A stretch of 64,000 bases of DNA from DATFVJ01 sp963820395. Its GTDB lineage: Bacteria; Actinomycetota; Actinomycetes; Streptosporangiales; Streptosporangiaceae. Location: contig CAWGAE010000020.1 of assembly GCA_963820395.1 (NCBI GenBank), forward strand, positions 1 through 64,000, written 5' to 3'. Below the pieces are notes generated by a model that saw only the letters and a list, made by a program, of their open reading frames with translations, was not told where the DNA came from and searched no databases. Made by a program: the position numbers and the translations under genes. This document shows, one piece after another, positions 1 through 8,095 of this stretch (the first letter of the stretch is position 1; each line of letters begins with the position of its first letter).

Positions 1-168
1 GCCGGATGGGACCTTGTCCGGTAATCTGCCCGCGCGGCCCGCAGGGGGTGCAGAGTTGGCGGAGTCAGCGGAGTGGTCCCTGGGGCACGGCGTCCCGCCC
101 GCGGTGATGCCCCAGGAGCCCCGCCGCGAGGCCCGGCTGACGGCACGACGGCGAGGGAGGGACCGGGA

Positions 169-1821
169 GTGACCGACGGGCCACTGATCGTCCAGTCGGA
201 CAGGACCGTGCTGCTTGAAGCCGCCCATGAGCTGGCCACCGATTGCCGCAAGGCGATCGCGCCGTTCGCTGAACTCGAGCGCGCGCCAGAGCACATGCAC
301 ACCTACCGGATCACGCCGCTCGCGCTGTGGAACGCACGCGCCGCTGGTAGCGACGCCGAACAGGTCGTGGATGCGCTACTGCGTTATTCGCGCTACCCGG
401 TCCCGCATTCGCTGCTCGTTGACATCGCCGAGACGATGGGCCGCTATGGGAGGCTGCAGCTGTACAGCCATCCCGCACATGGGCTCGTGCTTGCCGCGCT
501 CGACCGCGCCGTGCTCGAGGAGGTGCTGCGCAGCAAGAAGGTCGCGCCGCTGACCGGACCGCGGATCGACGCCGACACGGTGGCTGTGCATCCGAGCGAG
601 CGCGGGCGGCTCAAGCAAGTGCTGCTCAAGCTTGGCTGGCCCGCGGCGGACCTGGCCGGTTACGTGGATGGCGAGAAGCACGAGATCGCCCTGACAACAG
701 ATGGCTGGAGGGTCCGGCCCTACCAGCGGGAAGCCGCCGAGGCTTTCTGGCATGGCGGCTGCGGCGTGGTCGTGCTGCCGTGCGGCTCGGGCAAGACCAT
801 CGTCGGGACCGCCGCGATGGCGCTGGCCGGGACCACCACGCTCATCCTGGTCACGAACGCGATCGCCGCGCACCAGTGGCGGGCCGAGCTGCTGCGCAGG
901 ACGAGCCTGACCGAGGATGAGATCGGTGAGTACAGCGGGATCCGCAAGCAGGTCCGGCCGGTCACCATCGCCACGTACCAGATCATGACGACTCGGCGCA
1001 GGGGCGCCTTCACCCACCTTGAGCTGCTCGAGGCGCGGAACTGGGGCTTGATTATCTACGACGAGGTACACCTGCTGCCCGCACCTGTCTTCCGGATGAC
1101 TGCGGACCTGCAAGCCAGGCGGCGGCTCGGGCTGACAGCCACGCTGGTACGCGAGGATGGCCGCCAGGGCGATGTCTTCTCCCTGATCGGCCCGAAACGC
1201 TACGACGCGCCGTGGAAGGAAATGGAGGCGCAGGGCTGGATCGCGCCCGCCGACTGCGTCGAGGTGCGTGTCACGCTGCCGGCCGCGGAACGGCTCAGCT
1301 ATGCGACCGCCGAACCTGCAGACCGCTACCGGATCTGCTCGACCACGGCCGCCAAAACCGCCGTAGTCGAGCATCTCGCGGGGAGGCATCGCGGCGAGCG
1401 GGTGCTCGTGATCGGTCAGTACATCGGCCAGCTCGACGAGCTCGGGGAGCACCTGGGCGCTCCAGTCGTCAAGGGTGAGACGAAGGTGACCGAGCGGGAA
1501 CGGCTGTTCGCCGATTTCCGTGCGGGGCGGGTCACCACGCTCGTCGTGTCGAAAGTGGCGAACTTCTCCGTCGACCTGCCGGAGGCGGCTGTGGCGATCC
1601 AAGTGTCCGGCACGTTCGGGTCACGGCAAGAGGAAGCGCAGCGGCTCGGCCGGATCCTGCGGCCCAAGCAGGCCGGCCGCCGCGCCAGGTTCTACGCCGT
1701 GGTGTCCCGCGACACGCTCGACGCGGACTACGCCGGCCATCGCCAGCGGTTCCTCGCCGAGCAGGGGTACGCGTACGACATCGTTGATGCCGCGGACCTG
1801 CTTGCCGGTAACGAGACCTGA
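169..1821 (+). CDS. xpb: XPB-type DNA repair helicase (SF2)
   Basis: ATP-dependent 3'-5' DNA helicase of superfamily 2, related to eukaryotic XPB/ERCC3 and to the mycobacterial XPB proteins, with a presumed role in repair or transcription-linked unwinding. The 550-residue length fits the family. Visible motifs, numbered from the chosen start: Walker A PCGSGKT (about 204-210), DEVH box (298-301), motif III LTAT, the XPB-specific RED motif in LVREDGRQ (about 328-330), and motif VI QRLGRILRP (from 491). I chose the GTG at 169 because a GGGAGGGA-like ribosome site precedes it and the recognisable protein begins there; the open frame extends back to 73 with low-complexity sequence. A strong hairpin follows the gene and separates it from convergent groEL. 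Confidence 0.93.
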   Translation: MTDGPLIVQSDRTVLLEAAHELATDCRKAIAPFAELERAPEHMHTYRITPLALWNARAAGSDAEQVVDALLRYSRYPVPHSLLVDIAETMGRYGRLQLYSHPAHGLVLAALDRAVLEEVLRSKKVAPLTGPRIDADTVAVHPSERGRLKQVLLKLGWPAADLAGYVDGEKHEIALTTDGWRVRPYQREAAEAFWHGGCGVVVLPCGSGKTIVGTAAMALAGTTTLILVTNAIAAHQWRAELLRRTSLTEDEIGEYSGIRKQVRPVTIATYQIMTTRRRGAFTHLELLEARNWGLIIYDEVHLLPAPVFRMTADLQARRRLGLTATLVREDGRQGDVFSLIGPKRYDAPWKEMEAQGWIAPADCVEVRVTLPAAERLSYATAEPADRYRICSTTAAKTAVVEHLAGRHRGERVLVIGQYIGQLDELGEHLGAPVVKGETKVTERERLFADFRAGRVTTLVVSKVANFSVDLPEAAVAIQVSGTFGSRQEEAQRLGRILRPKQAGRRARFYAVVSRDTLDADYAGHRQRFLAEQGYAYDIVDAADLLAGNET

Positions 1822-1945
1822 GCCGACCGCGCCGTTTGAGGAAAATCAGCCTTTGACGGCCCGCCCGGCCACGGAAGCACCCCGAGCGCACGCACCGGGC
1901 ACCCGGTACGGCGAGCAACCGCACCCGCGTGGCCGCGGATGCGCG

Positions 1946-1978
1946 CAGGGGTGGTCCCGCCCTGCGGGACCACCCCTG
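1946..1978. terminator. bidirectional terminator between xpb and groEL
   Basis: Perfect 14-bp inverted repeat (CAGGGGTGGTCCCG / CGGGACCACCCCTG) with a 5-base CCCTG loop, lying between the convergent xpb and groEL stop codons. It has no U tract, as is common in high-GC actinobacteria, and probably ends transcription from both sides. Confidence 0.8.
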
Positions 1979-2001
1979 GCTGCGTTGAAGGACGGACTTG
2001 A

Positions 2002-3627
2002 TCAGAAGTCCATGTCGCCGCCGCCGCCTGGGACAGCGGGCGCCTTCTCCTTCTCCGGCTTCTCTGCGATAACTACCTCGGTGGTAAGGAACAGCGCGGC
2101 GATCGACGCGGCGTTCTGCAGCGCCGACCGGGTCACCTTGGCCGGGTCGATGATGCCAGCTTCGAACATGTTGACATAATCGCCGGTCTCTGCGTTGAGC
2201 CCGCGGCCCGGTTCGAGTGACCGCACCTTCTCCGCCACCACGCCGCCCTCAAGGCCGGCGTTGATCGCGATCTGCTTCAGCGGCTCCTCGAGCGCCCGCC
2301 GCACGATCTGCGCACCGGTCGCGTCGTCGCCCGCCAGGTCGAGCTTCTCGAAGGCGCTGCGCCCAGCCTGCAACAGCGCGACGCCACCTCCGGGCACAAT
2401 GCCCTCCTCGACGGCGGCCTTCGCGTTGCGGACCGCGTCCTCGATGCGGTGCTTGCGCTCCTTGAGCTCGACCTCGGTAGCCGCACCCGCCTTGATGACG
2501 GCAACGCCGCCGGCCAGCTTGGCGAGCCGCTCCTGCAGCTTCTCGCGGTCGTAGTCGGAGTCGGTGTTCTCGATCTCGGCACGGATCTGGTTCACCCGGC
2601 CAGAGATCTGGTCGGCGTCACCGCCACCGTCGACGATCGTGGTCTCGTCCTTGGTGACCACAACCTTGCGTGCCTTGCCGAGCAGGTCAAGATCGGCGGA
2701 CTCCAGCTTGAGGCCGACGGTCTCGCTGATGACCTGGCCACCGGTCAGGATGGCGATGTCACCGAGCATGGCCTTGCGACGGTCACCGAAACCGGGCGCC
2801 TTCACCCCGACGGACCTGAACAGACCGCGGATCTTGTTCACGACCAGGGTCGCGAGCGCCTCGCCCTCGACATCCTCGGCTATGATCACCAGCGGCTTGC
2901 CGGACTGCACCACCTTGTCGAGCAGTGGCAGCAGGTCCTTGTTTGCCGAGATCTTCGACTCGACGATGAGGATGTAGGGGTCCTCGAGGACCGCCTCCAT
3001 GCGCTCGGGGTCGGTGGCGAAGTAGGGCGAAATGTAACCCTTGTCGAAGCGCATTCCCTCGGTGAGCTCGAGCTCGAGGCCGAAGGTCTGACTCTCCTCG
3101 ACGGTGATGACGCCTTCCTTGCCAACCTTGTCCATCGCCTCGGCGATCATATCGCCGATCGCGGTGTCGCCCGCGGAGATGGATGCGGTGGACGCGATCT
3201 GTTCCTTGGTCTCGACGTCCTTGGAAATCTTGGAAAGCTCTTCGCTCACCCGCTCCACCGCAGCCTCGATGCCCCGCTTGAGGGACATCGGGTTGGCGCC
3301 GGCGGCCACATTGCGAAGGCCCTCGCGCACCAGCGCCTGGGCAAGCACGGTCGCCGTGGTGGTGCCGTCGCCGGCGACATCGTCGGTCTTCTTCGCGACC
3401 TCCTTGACGAGCTCTGCGCCGATCTTCTCCCAGGGATCCTCGAGCTCGATCTCCTTGGCAATGGACACACCGTCATTGGTGATCGTCGGGGCGCCCCACT
3501 TCTTCTCGAGGACGACGTTGCGTCCCCTAGGGCCGAGGGTCACCTTGACGGCGTCAGCTAGTTGGTTCATGCCGCGTTCGAGGCCGCGTCGCGCATCCTC
3601 ATCGAACGCGATCATCTTGGCTGCCAT
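2002..3627 (-). CDS. groEL: chaperonin GroEL (60 kDa, group 2 type)
   Basis: Cytosolic chaperonin that folds client proteins in an ATP-driven double ring. The 541-residue product has the expected GroEL sequence throughout: the AAKMIAFDEDARRGLERGMN start, the nucleotide-binding GDGTTTATVLAQ motif, VEEGIVPGGGVALLQ, and a GGGGDMDF tail. The glycine/methionine-type tail rather than a histidine-rich one suggests the essential GroEL2-type copy of actinobacteria. No groES lies beside it, which is usual for this solitary copy. A GGAGG motif lies a short way upstream of the ATG. Two CIRCE operators lie about 130-195 bp upstream, so HrcA repression is expected. The gene reads without interruption. Confidence 0.97.
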   Translation of the reverse strand: MAAKMIAFDEDARRGLERGMNQLADAVKVTLGPRGRNVVLEKKWGAPTITNDGVSIAKEIELEDPWEKIGAELVKEVAKKTDDVAGDGTTTATVLAQALVREGLRNVAAGANPMSLKRGIEAAVERVSEELSKISKDVETKEQIASTASISAGDTAIGDMIAEAMDKVGKEGVITVEESQTFGLELELTEGMRFDKGYISPYFATDPERMEAVLEDPYILIVESKISANKDLLPLLDKVVQSGKPLVIIAEDVEGEALATLVVNKIRGLFRSVGVKAPGFGDRRKAMLGDIAILTGGQVISETVGLKLESADLDLLGKARKVVVTKDETTIVDGGGDADQISGRVNQIRAEIENTDSDYDREKLQERLAKLAGGVAVIKAGAATEVELKERKHRIEDAVRNAKAAVEEGIVPGGGVALLQAGRSAFEKLDLAGDDATGAQIVRRALEEPLKQIAINAGLEGGVVAEKVRSLEPGRGLNAETGDYVNMFEAGIIDPAKVTRSALQNAASIAALFLTTEVVIAEKPEKEKAPAVPGGGGDMDF

Positions 3628-3759
3628 AGGCTCCAGTCCTCCGGAACTCTTTCTGGCGTGCGCAGACCGAGTCGACGCCCGCGACGGACGGCTCGGTCCG
3701 CGGCCAGTCCCTTCCCGGCCACGCCCCGGGCCTCATCGCCCCGATCCCGCCGTAGCGAG

Positions 3760-3786
3760 TTATCACTCTCAACGTGAGAGTGCCAA
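3760..3786 (-). promoter_or_regulatory. CIRCE operator, groEL-proximal copy
   Basis: TTATCACTC, a 9-base spacer, then GAGTGCCAA. This matches the HrcA-binding CIRCE consensus TTAGCACTC-N9-GAGTGCTAA with one mismatch in the left arm and one in the right. It lies about 133 bp upstream of the groEL start. Confidence 0.9.
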
Positions 3787-3794
3787 CGACTTGT

Positions 3795-3821
3795 TTAGCA
3801 CTCTCCGGTCGAGAGTGCAAG
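3795..3821 (-). promoter_or_regulatory. CIRCE operator, distal copy
   Basis: TTAGCACTC, a 9-base spacer, then GAGTGCAAG. The left arm is a perfect consensus half-site and the right arm has two mismatches. It sits 8 bp beyond the first CIRCE (35 bp start to start), giving tandem HrcA sites upstream of groEL. Confidence 0.9.
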
Positions 3822-3901
3822 CCAAGGCCCGAAGTGCGCACGTGCGCGCCCCATGAGGGGCGGCCGAAAGGCGGCCGAGGGACGGCTGGTAACGACCTCG
3901 C

Positions 3902-4052
3902 GTGCCGGGGCCATGTCCCGGGCACCGCCATTCCCGCTGCCCGATTCCCGCTGCCCGGCGGCCGCGTCGCCGGTGAGTCCCGGGTGCCGGGGCCACGTCC
4001 CGGGCACCCGCCATTCCCACTGCCCGGCGGCCGCGTCGCCGGTGCCAGTCAT
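3902..4052. repeat. two imperfect direct repeats, GC-rich, non-coding
   Basis: Two copies of a block that begins GTGCCGGGGCCAYGTCCCGG and contains CATTCCCRCTGCCCG and GGCGGCCGCGTCGCCGGTG, starting at about 3902 and 3992. They lie between the groEL promoter region and the terminator of the cold-shock gene. I see no gene here. Confidence 0.6.
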
Positions 4053-4079
4053 TCCCGCTGACATCTGAGGCTGACATGA

Positions 4080-4115
4080 GATGACCCGGTCCCCCCAGCG
4101 GGCGACCGGGTCATC
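4080..4115 (-). terminator. terminator downstream of the cold-shock gene
   Basis: A 12-bp perfect stem, GATGACCCGGTC / GACCGGGTCATC, with a 12-base loop, about 20 bp past the stop codon of the leftward csp gene. It lacks a U tract. It probably ends the csp transcript and insulates groEL's regulatory region. Confidence 0.8.
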
Positions 4116-4135
4116 CGGCGAACGTGACAGAACGT

Positions 4136-4336
4136 TTAGAGGGAGCGGACAGCCTCAGCCTGCGGTCCCCGGTCGCTCTGCGTGATCTCGAACTCGACCC
4201 GCTGTCCCTCTTCGAGGGTGCGGTAGCCATCCGACTGGATCGCCGAGAAATGCACGAACACGTCCCTGCCACCGTCGACCGCGATAAAGCCGTAGCCTTT
4301 GTCCGCGTTGAACCACTTGACGGTGCCCTGCGGCAT
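4136..4336 (-). CDS. cold-shock domain protein (CspA family)
   Basis: Small nucleic-acid chaperone with a single OB-fold cold-shock domain; binds single-stranded RNA and DNA. The 66-residue product starts MPQGTVKWFNADKGYGFI. It carries the RNP-1-like KGYGFI motif and the RNP-2-like DVFVHFSAI motif and ends soon after EGPQ-type residues (DRGPQAEAV), the usual length of about 67 residues. The open frame extends upstream to 4468, but the ATG at 4336 is the family start and has GGGAG nine bases before it. An upstream short reading frame ends in TAATG, overlapping this start codon. A hairpin terminator follows. Confidence 0.95.
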   Translation of the reverse strand: MPQGTVKWFNADKGYGFIAVDGGRDVFVHFSAIQSDGYRTLEEGQRVEFEITQSDRGPQAEAVRSL

Positions 4337-4443
4337 TACAAACAACTCCCTAACTGCGCTCGGGCCTCGAGCCCCGCCCAGGCAACCGCGGAGCCCGTCG
4401 ATCGCTGCCCGACCGAAACCGCGCGGCGACCGCAGACGACCAT
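4336..4443 (-). CDS. 35-codon upstream ORF overlapping the csp start (putative leader peptide)
   Basis: An ATG at 4443 is preceded by AGGAGG only one base away. It opens a 35-codon frame (starts MVVCGRRAVSVGQR, ends AQLGSCL) whose stop TAA shares its last base with the csp ATG as TAATG. The arrangement is what translational coupling would need. No known family is recognised. The very short spacing between AGGAGG and ATG is unfavourable for initiation, so the frame could be fortuitous, with the purine tract serving another role. Seen in sequence: the frame, the overlap and the Shine-Dalgarno-like tract. Inferred: any leader function. Confidence 0.35.
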   Translation of the reverse strand: MVVCGRRAVSVGQRSTGSAVAWAGLEARAQLGSCL

Positions 4444-4546
4444 ACCTCCTAGAGGAAGCGTTGCGCATCCGTTACCCACGGAATCACACGAATGGCTCAG
4501 CAACCTGCGACAACGTTATCAGAGGGTGGCATCACGGCCGAGCGGT

Positions 4547-4822
4547 TCAGCCGCCCGCAACTGCTGGGATTACTGAGACTTGTGTGCCTGTGGGGACCGG
4601 TGTGTCGAGCCCTGCGGCGAACCGGACATCCTCGTCGTCCACATACACGTTGACGAATCGTCGGATCTGGCCGCTCTCATCGAGAATCCGCCCGGCGATG
4701 CCCGGGTAAGCCGCATCCAGGCCCGAAAGAACCTCGCGCAAGGTGCCGGCCTTCGCTGTCACCTCTGCCGCACCGCCCGTGTAGGTGCGCAGGATGGTGG
4801 GAACGCGGACAGAAACACTCAT
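4547..4822 (-). CDS. MoaD/ThiS family ubiquitin-like sulfur-carrier protein
   Basis: A 91-residue beta-grasp protein ending in Gly-Gly (VSVIPAVAGG), the C-terminus that is adenylated and thiocarboxylated in MoaD, ThiS and CysO. The body has the expected features: MSVSVRVPTILRTYTGG, a central helix TLREVLSGLDAAYPGIAGRI, and the VNVYVDDEDVRF strand typical of the actinobacterial members. It ends directly at the diglycine, so no protease is needed to expose it. It lies 15 bp downstream of thrC on the same strand and is probably co-transcribed. The partner E1 and the sulfur acceptor are not in the window, so assignment to cofactor or cysteine synthesis is open. Confidence 0.88.
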   Translation of the reverse strand: MSVSVRVPTILRTYTGGAAEVTAKAGTLREVLSGLDAAYPGIAGRILDESGQIRRFVNVYVDDEDVRFAAGLDTPVPTGTQVSVIPAVAGG

Positions 4823-4837
4823 GCCAGGCCCGCCTCT

Positions 4838-6175
4838 CTAAACGCTTCGATCGAAGGCTGGATCGCCGCGGTCGGCCGCGCCACCGCGCGCCACCGCGTC
4901 GAGTGTCTTGAGGCCATCACCGGAGTTGATGACGACGGTCTCCGCAGCCGGGTCGAGCCGGCCCGCCGCGAGCAGTTTGCGCAGCGTGGCCACGGTCACC
5001 CCGCCCGCGGTCTCGGCGAAGATCCCCTCGGTGGCCGCCAGCAGGCAGATCGCCGACACGATCTCGTCGTCGCTGACATCCTCAACGGCGCCACCCGTCC
5101 GGCGCGTCACGTCAAGCACGTAGGGCCCGTCTGCTGGATTACCGATAGCGAGTGACTTCGCGATCGTGTCCGCCTTGACCGGGCGCACCACATCGTGACC
5201 GGCCTTGAACGCCGCCGCCACCGGCGCGCACCCGGTCGCCTGAGCCCCGAACACGCGGTATGGCGACTCATCGACCAGGCCAGAAGCACAAAGTTCAGTG
5301 AACGCCTTGTCGATCTTAGTGAGCTGGGACCCGGAGGCGACCGGGACCACGATTTGTTCTGGCAGCCGCCAGCCGAGTTGCTCGGCGATCTCGTAGCCGA
5401 GGGTCTTGGACCCTTCCGAGTAGTAGGGCCGCACGTTGACGTTGACGAAGGCCCAGTCCTCGTGCTCGCCCGCCAGTTCCGAGGCGAGCCTGTTGATGTC
5501 GTCGTAACTGCCATCGACGGTCACGAACGTGCCACCGTAAACCGCGGTCGTAATGATCTTTTGCTGCTCGAGGTCGTCGGGCACGAGCACCACGGAACGG
5601 ATTCCGGCGCGTGCGGCCGCCGCGGCGACCGCGTTGGCCAGATTCCCGGTTGACGGGCAGGCAAGCACCTTGAAACCCATGGTCGTCGCGGCGGCGAGCG
5701 CCACCGCCACCACACGATCCTTGAAGGAATGGGTCGGGTTGCCACTGTCATCCTTCACCCAGACCCGGTGCATGCCGAGTGCCCTGGCAAGGTTGTCCGC
5801 GCGCACCAGCCTGGTGCAGCCAGGCTCGGTGTTAGGGGCGGCGGCCACGTCGGCGGGCACCGGAAGAAGGCTCGCGTAGCGCCAGATGTTGTGCGGACCG
5901 GACTCGATGGCCGCCCGGGTCAGTGGTGGCAGATCGTAGGCAACCTCAAGGGGACCGAAACACTCCTCGCAGGCGTACCAGGGCCCGAGGTCGCGGGTGT
6001 GCCCGCACTCGCGGCATGACAACCTCGTCGCGAAACCGAACGGGCCCGGCGCGCGGCGACCGCGCGCTGGACCCGCGTGAACCGAAGCACCGGACGCGGG
6101 AACCGAAGCGAGACCGGACGCGTGAACCGAAGCGGGCGCGCTTGAGGTTTCACTATTGGGGGAGACTTTGCTCAC
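4838..6175 (-). CDS. thrC: threonine synthase
   Basis: PLP enzyme converting O-phosphohomoserine to threonine and phosphate. I place the start at the GTG at 6175 (445 residues). The upstream GTG at 6223 lies inside the SAM-I riboswitch aptamer, and GAGGAGAAAGG lies before the chosen start. Residues, numbered from 6175: a low-complexity Ala/Ser/Val/His-rich lead of about 45 residues, a four-cysteine ribbon CREC/CEEC (C54, C57, C69, C72), and the PLP lysine K152 in NPTHSFKDR. GSQLTKIDKAF and the SGDGLKTLD C-terminal motif are also visible. The MoaD-like gene follows 15 bp downstream. S-adenosylmethionine should repress it, since threonine and methionine synthesis share phosphohomoserine in this type of pathway. 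Confidence 0.93.
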   Translation of the reverse strand: MSKVSPNSETSSAPASVHASGLASVPASGASVHAGPARGRRAPGPFGFATRLSCRECGHTRDLGPWYACEECFGPLEVAYDLPPLTRAAIESGPHNIWRYASLLPVPADVAAAPNTEPGCTRLVRADNLARALGMHRVWVKDDSGNPTHSFKDRVVAVALAAATTMGFKVLACPSTGNLANAVAAAAARAGIRSVVLVPDDLEQQKIITTAVYGGTFVTVDGSYDDINRLASELAGEHEDWAFVNVNVRPYYSEGSKTLGYEIAEQLGWRLPEQIVVPVASGSQLTKIDKAFTELCASGLVDESPYRVFGAQATGCAPVAAAFKAGHDVVRPVKADTIAKSLAIGNPADGPYVLDVTRRTGGAVEDVSDDEIVSAICLLAATEGIFAETAGGVTVATLRKLLAAGRLDPAAETVVINSGDGLKTLDAVARGGAADRGDPAFDRSV

Positions 6176-6193
6176 GTAACGAGGCCCTTTCTC

Positions 6194-6333
6194 CTCATCT
6201 TTCCCTGCGGCCACCTTGGCCACGGGCCGGAATTGGCACCTGTCACGGGACTCGCCAGACGCGGGCGAGCACGCACCACCGTGGTGGTTGCCGGGGCTTC
6301 ACCGGGCCGAATCCCTCCACCCCTCTGGATGAG
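6194..6333 (-). promoter_or_regulatory. SAM-I (S-box) riboswitch controlling thrC
   Basis: Read on the minus strand the leader contains CTCATCCAGAGGGGTGGAGG, then GGCCCGGTGAAGCCCCGGCAACC, then GGTGCCAATTCCGGCC. These are the conserved S-box segments in the right order. The outer helix P1 can form between CTCATC (6333-6328) and GATGAG (6199-6194). The P1 3' strand touches the GAGGAG purine tract just ahead of the GTG start at 6175, so SAM binding would be expected to hide the ribosome site. The order and spacing of motifs are seen directly; the mechanism is inferred. Confidence 0.9.
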
Positions 6334-6510
6334 CTGCATGAAGTTGTGACGCGGTCGCGCCCTGGGCGCGGCCGTCGGCAGGCGTCATGAGGCCATACTG
6401 AGCACTCTAACCGACGCGGGAGCGGTCCAGCGCAACGGCGCCCGGCGGCGGGGTCCCTACCACGGGGATGCCCGCGCTTCGCGATCACCGCTCGGCTAAC
6501 CTGGGAGGAC

Positions 6511-7999
6511 ATGGGCAAGCACCAGGTTCTCGTCGCCTCCAACCGGGGGCCGGTCTCGTTCTCGTTGAGCGACGACGGCAGCCTCGCCGCACGACGTGGC
6601 GGCGGTGGCCTTGTGTCCGGGCTCTCCTCGGTCGCGGGGCCCGGCACGGACGTCCTGTGGATCTGCGCGGCGCTCAGCGAAGCGGACCGTAAGGCGGCCC
6701 GCCGTGCTCCGGGCGGCAGGCTCGACCTGGACGGCCACGACACCGACGCGGCCGTGCAGATGCTCGACATCCCGCCGGTGACATTCCACCGCGCCTACAA
6801 CGCGGTGGCCAACTCCACACTTTGGTTTGTCCACCACCTGCTCTACGACACGCCTAACAGGCCACATTTCGGGCTCTCCTGGAAGCGTGAGTGGGCGTCC
6901 TACTGGTCCTACAACGCGGCATTCGCGGGCGCTCTAGCGGCCGCGGCGAGGGACGTGGCCAATGAGGCGCCTGGCATCGTCGACGTAGGAACAGGCCGAC
7001 CGGGCGCCCGCGCACTCGTGCAGGACTACCACCTCACCCTGGTGCCACGGATGCTCAGGGATGCCCATCCCACGCTGCGGATCGCGCACTTCTCGCATAC
7101 GCCGTGGGCGCCGCCCGACTACTACCGGATTCTGCCCGACCACATCGCGCGCGACGTGCTCGACGGCATCCTCGGCGCGGATCATGCCGGGTTTCTGTGC
7201 GAGCGCTGGGCGCAGGCATTCCTTGACTGCTGCGCGGAATTCCTCGATGCGGAGGTGGACAAGAAGCGCCGGACCGCGAGGTACCGTGGCCGCGTCACCC
7301 GCGTCGGGGTGCACGCGCTGGGCGTGGACGGCGCCGGGCTGCGGGAGCGGGCAGGCGCAAGGGACGTCGCGGCAAGGATGCAGACGCTGCGAGACGCGGT
7401 CGGTGAGCGCAAGCTCATCGTCCGGATCGACCGCACGGAACTGTCCAAGAACATCGTGCGCGGGCTCGCCGCCTACCGCGAGTTGCTCGCCACTCATCCC
7501 GAGTGGCGAGGCAAAGTGGTGCATCTGGCGTTCGCTTACCCATCGCGGCCCAACCTGCCTGAGTACCGCGAGTACATGGCGTCCGTGCAGCGGATCGCCC
7601 GTGAGATCGAGGACGAGTACGCCACAGACGACTGGGATCCCTTGGTCCTCCAGGTCGTCGACGATTACCCGCGCTCGCTCGCGGCGTACCGGCTGGCGGA
7701 CGTGCTGCTGGTCAACCCGATCAGGGACGGCATGAACCTGGTGGCCAAGGAGGGCCCGGTACTGTCAGAACGGCGGCTGCGGCCTGGTACTGTCCCGGGA
7801 AGCCGGGGCCGCCGCAGAGCTTGGCGCAGACGCGCTCCTGGTGAATCCCTTTGACATCTCCGGGACCGCGGACGCGCTGCACCAGGCCCTGATCATGCCT
7901 TCTTCCGAACGGCTCGCGCGGTGTGCTCGCCTCGTGGCAGCCGCGACCGCACTGCCGCCGAGGCAATGGTTCGCCGACCAGCTCACCGCCCTGGACTGA
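6511..7999 (+). pseudogene. otsA: trehalose-6-phosphate synthase (GT20), frameshifted near the C-terminus
   Basis: Transfers glucose from a nucleotide sugar to glucose-6-phosphate to make trehalose-6-phosphate. The first 420 codons are intact: VASNRGPVSF, the VQDYHLTLVPRML substrate motif, a DYYRILPD region, and the donor-site DGMNLVAKE (407-415). At about 7772 an extra base in CGGCGGCTGCGG throws the frame, and the long ORF then ends in arginine-rich nonsense at 7854. The true C-terminus (CGLVLSREAGAAAELGADAL... through QWFADQLTALD) continues in the next frame to 7999, giving about 495 residues if repaired. Either a sequencing error or a real lesion. It converges with otsB, which is also frameshifted. 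Confidence 0.88.
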
Positions 8000-8095
8000 G
8001 CCGCCCTGGACTGAGCCGCCCGGACTGCACGGCCCTCGAGCCGCCCGGACTGAGCCGCCCGCCCCGTGGCTCACCGAATCGCCCTGCGCCGGCAA

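Noticed and set aside
376..1602. Long minus-strand open frame inside xpb
   Set aside because: Antisense shadow of a well-supported helicase gene, typical of high-GC DNA; sequence is Arg/Pro/Gly-rich with no domain.
2449..3561. 370-codon plus-strand frame over groEL
   Set aside because: Antisense shadow of GroEL.
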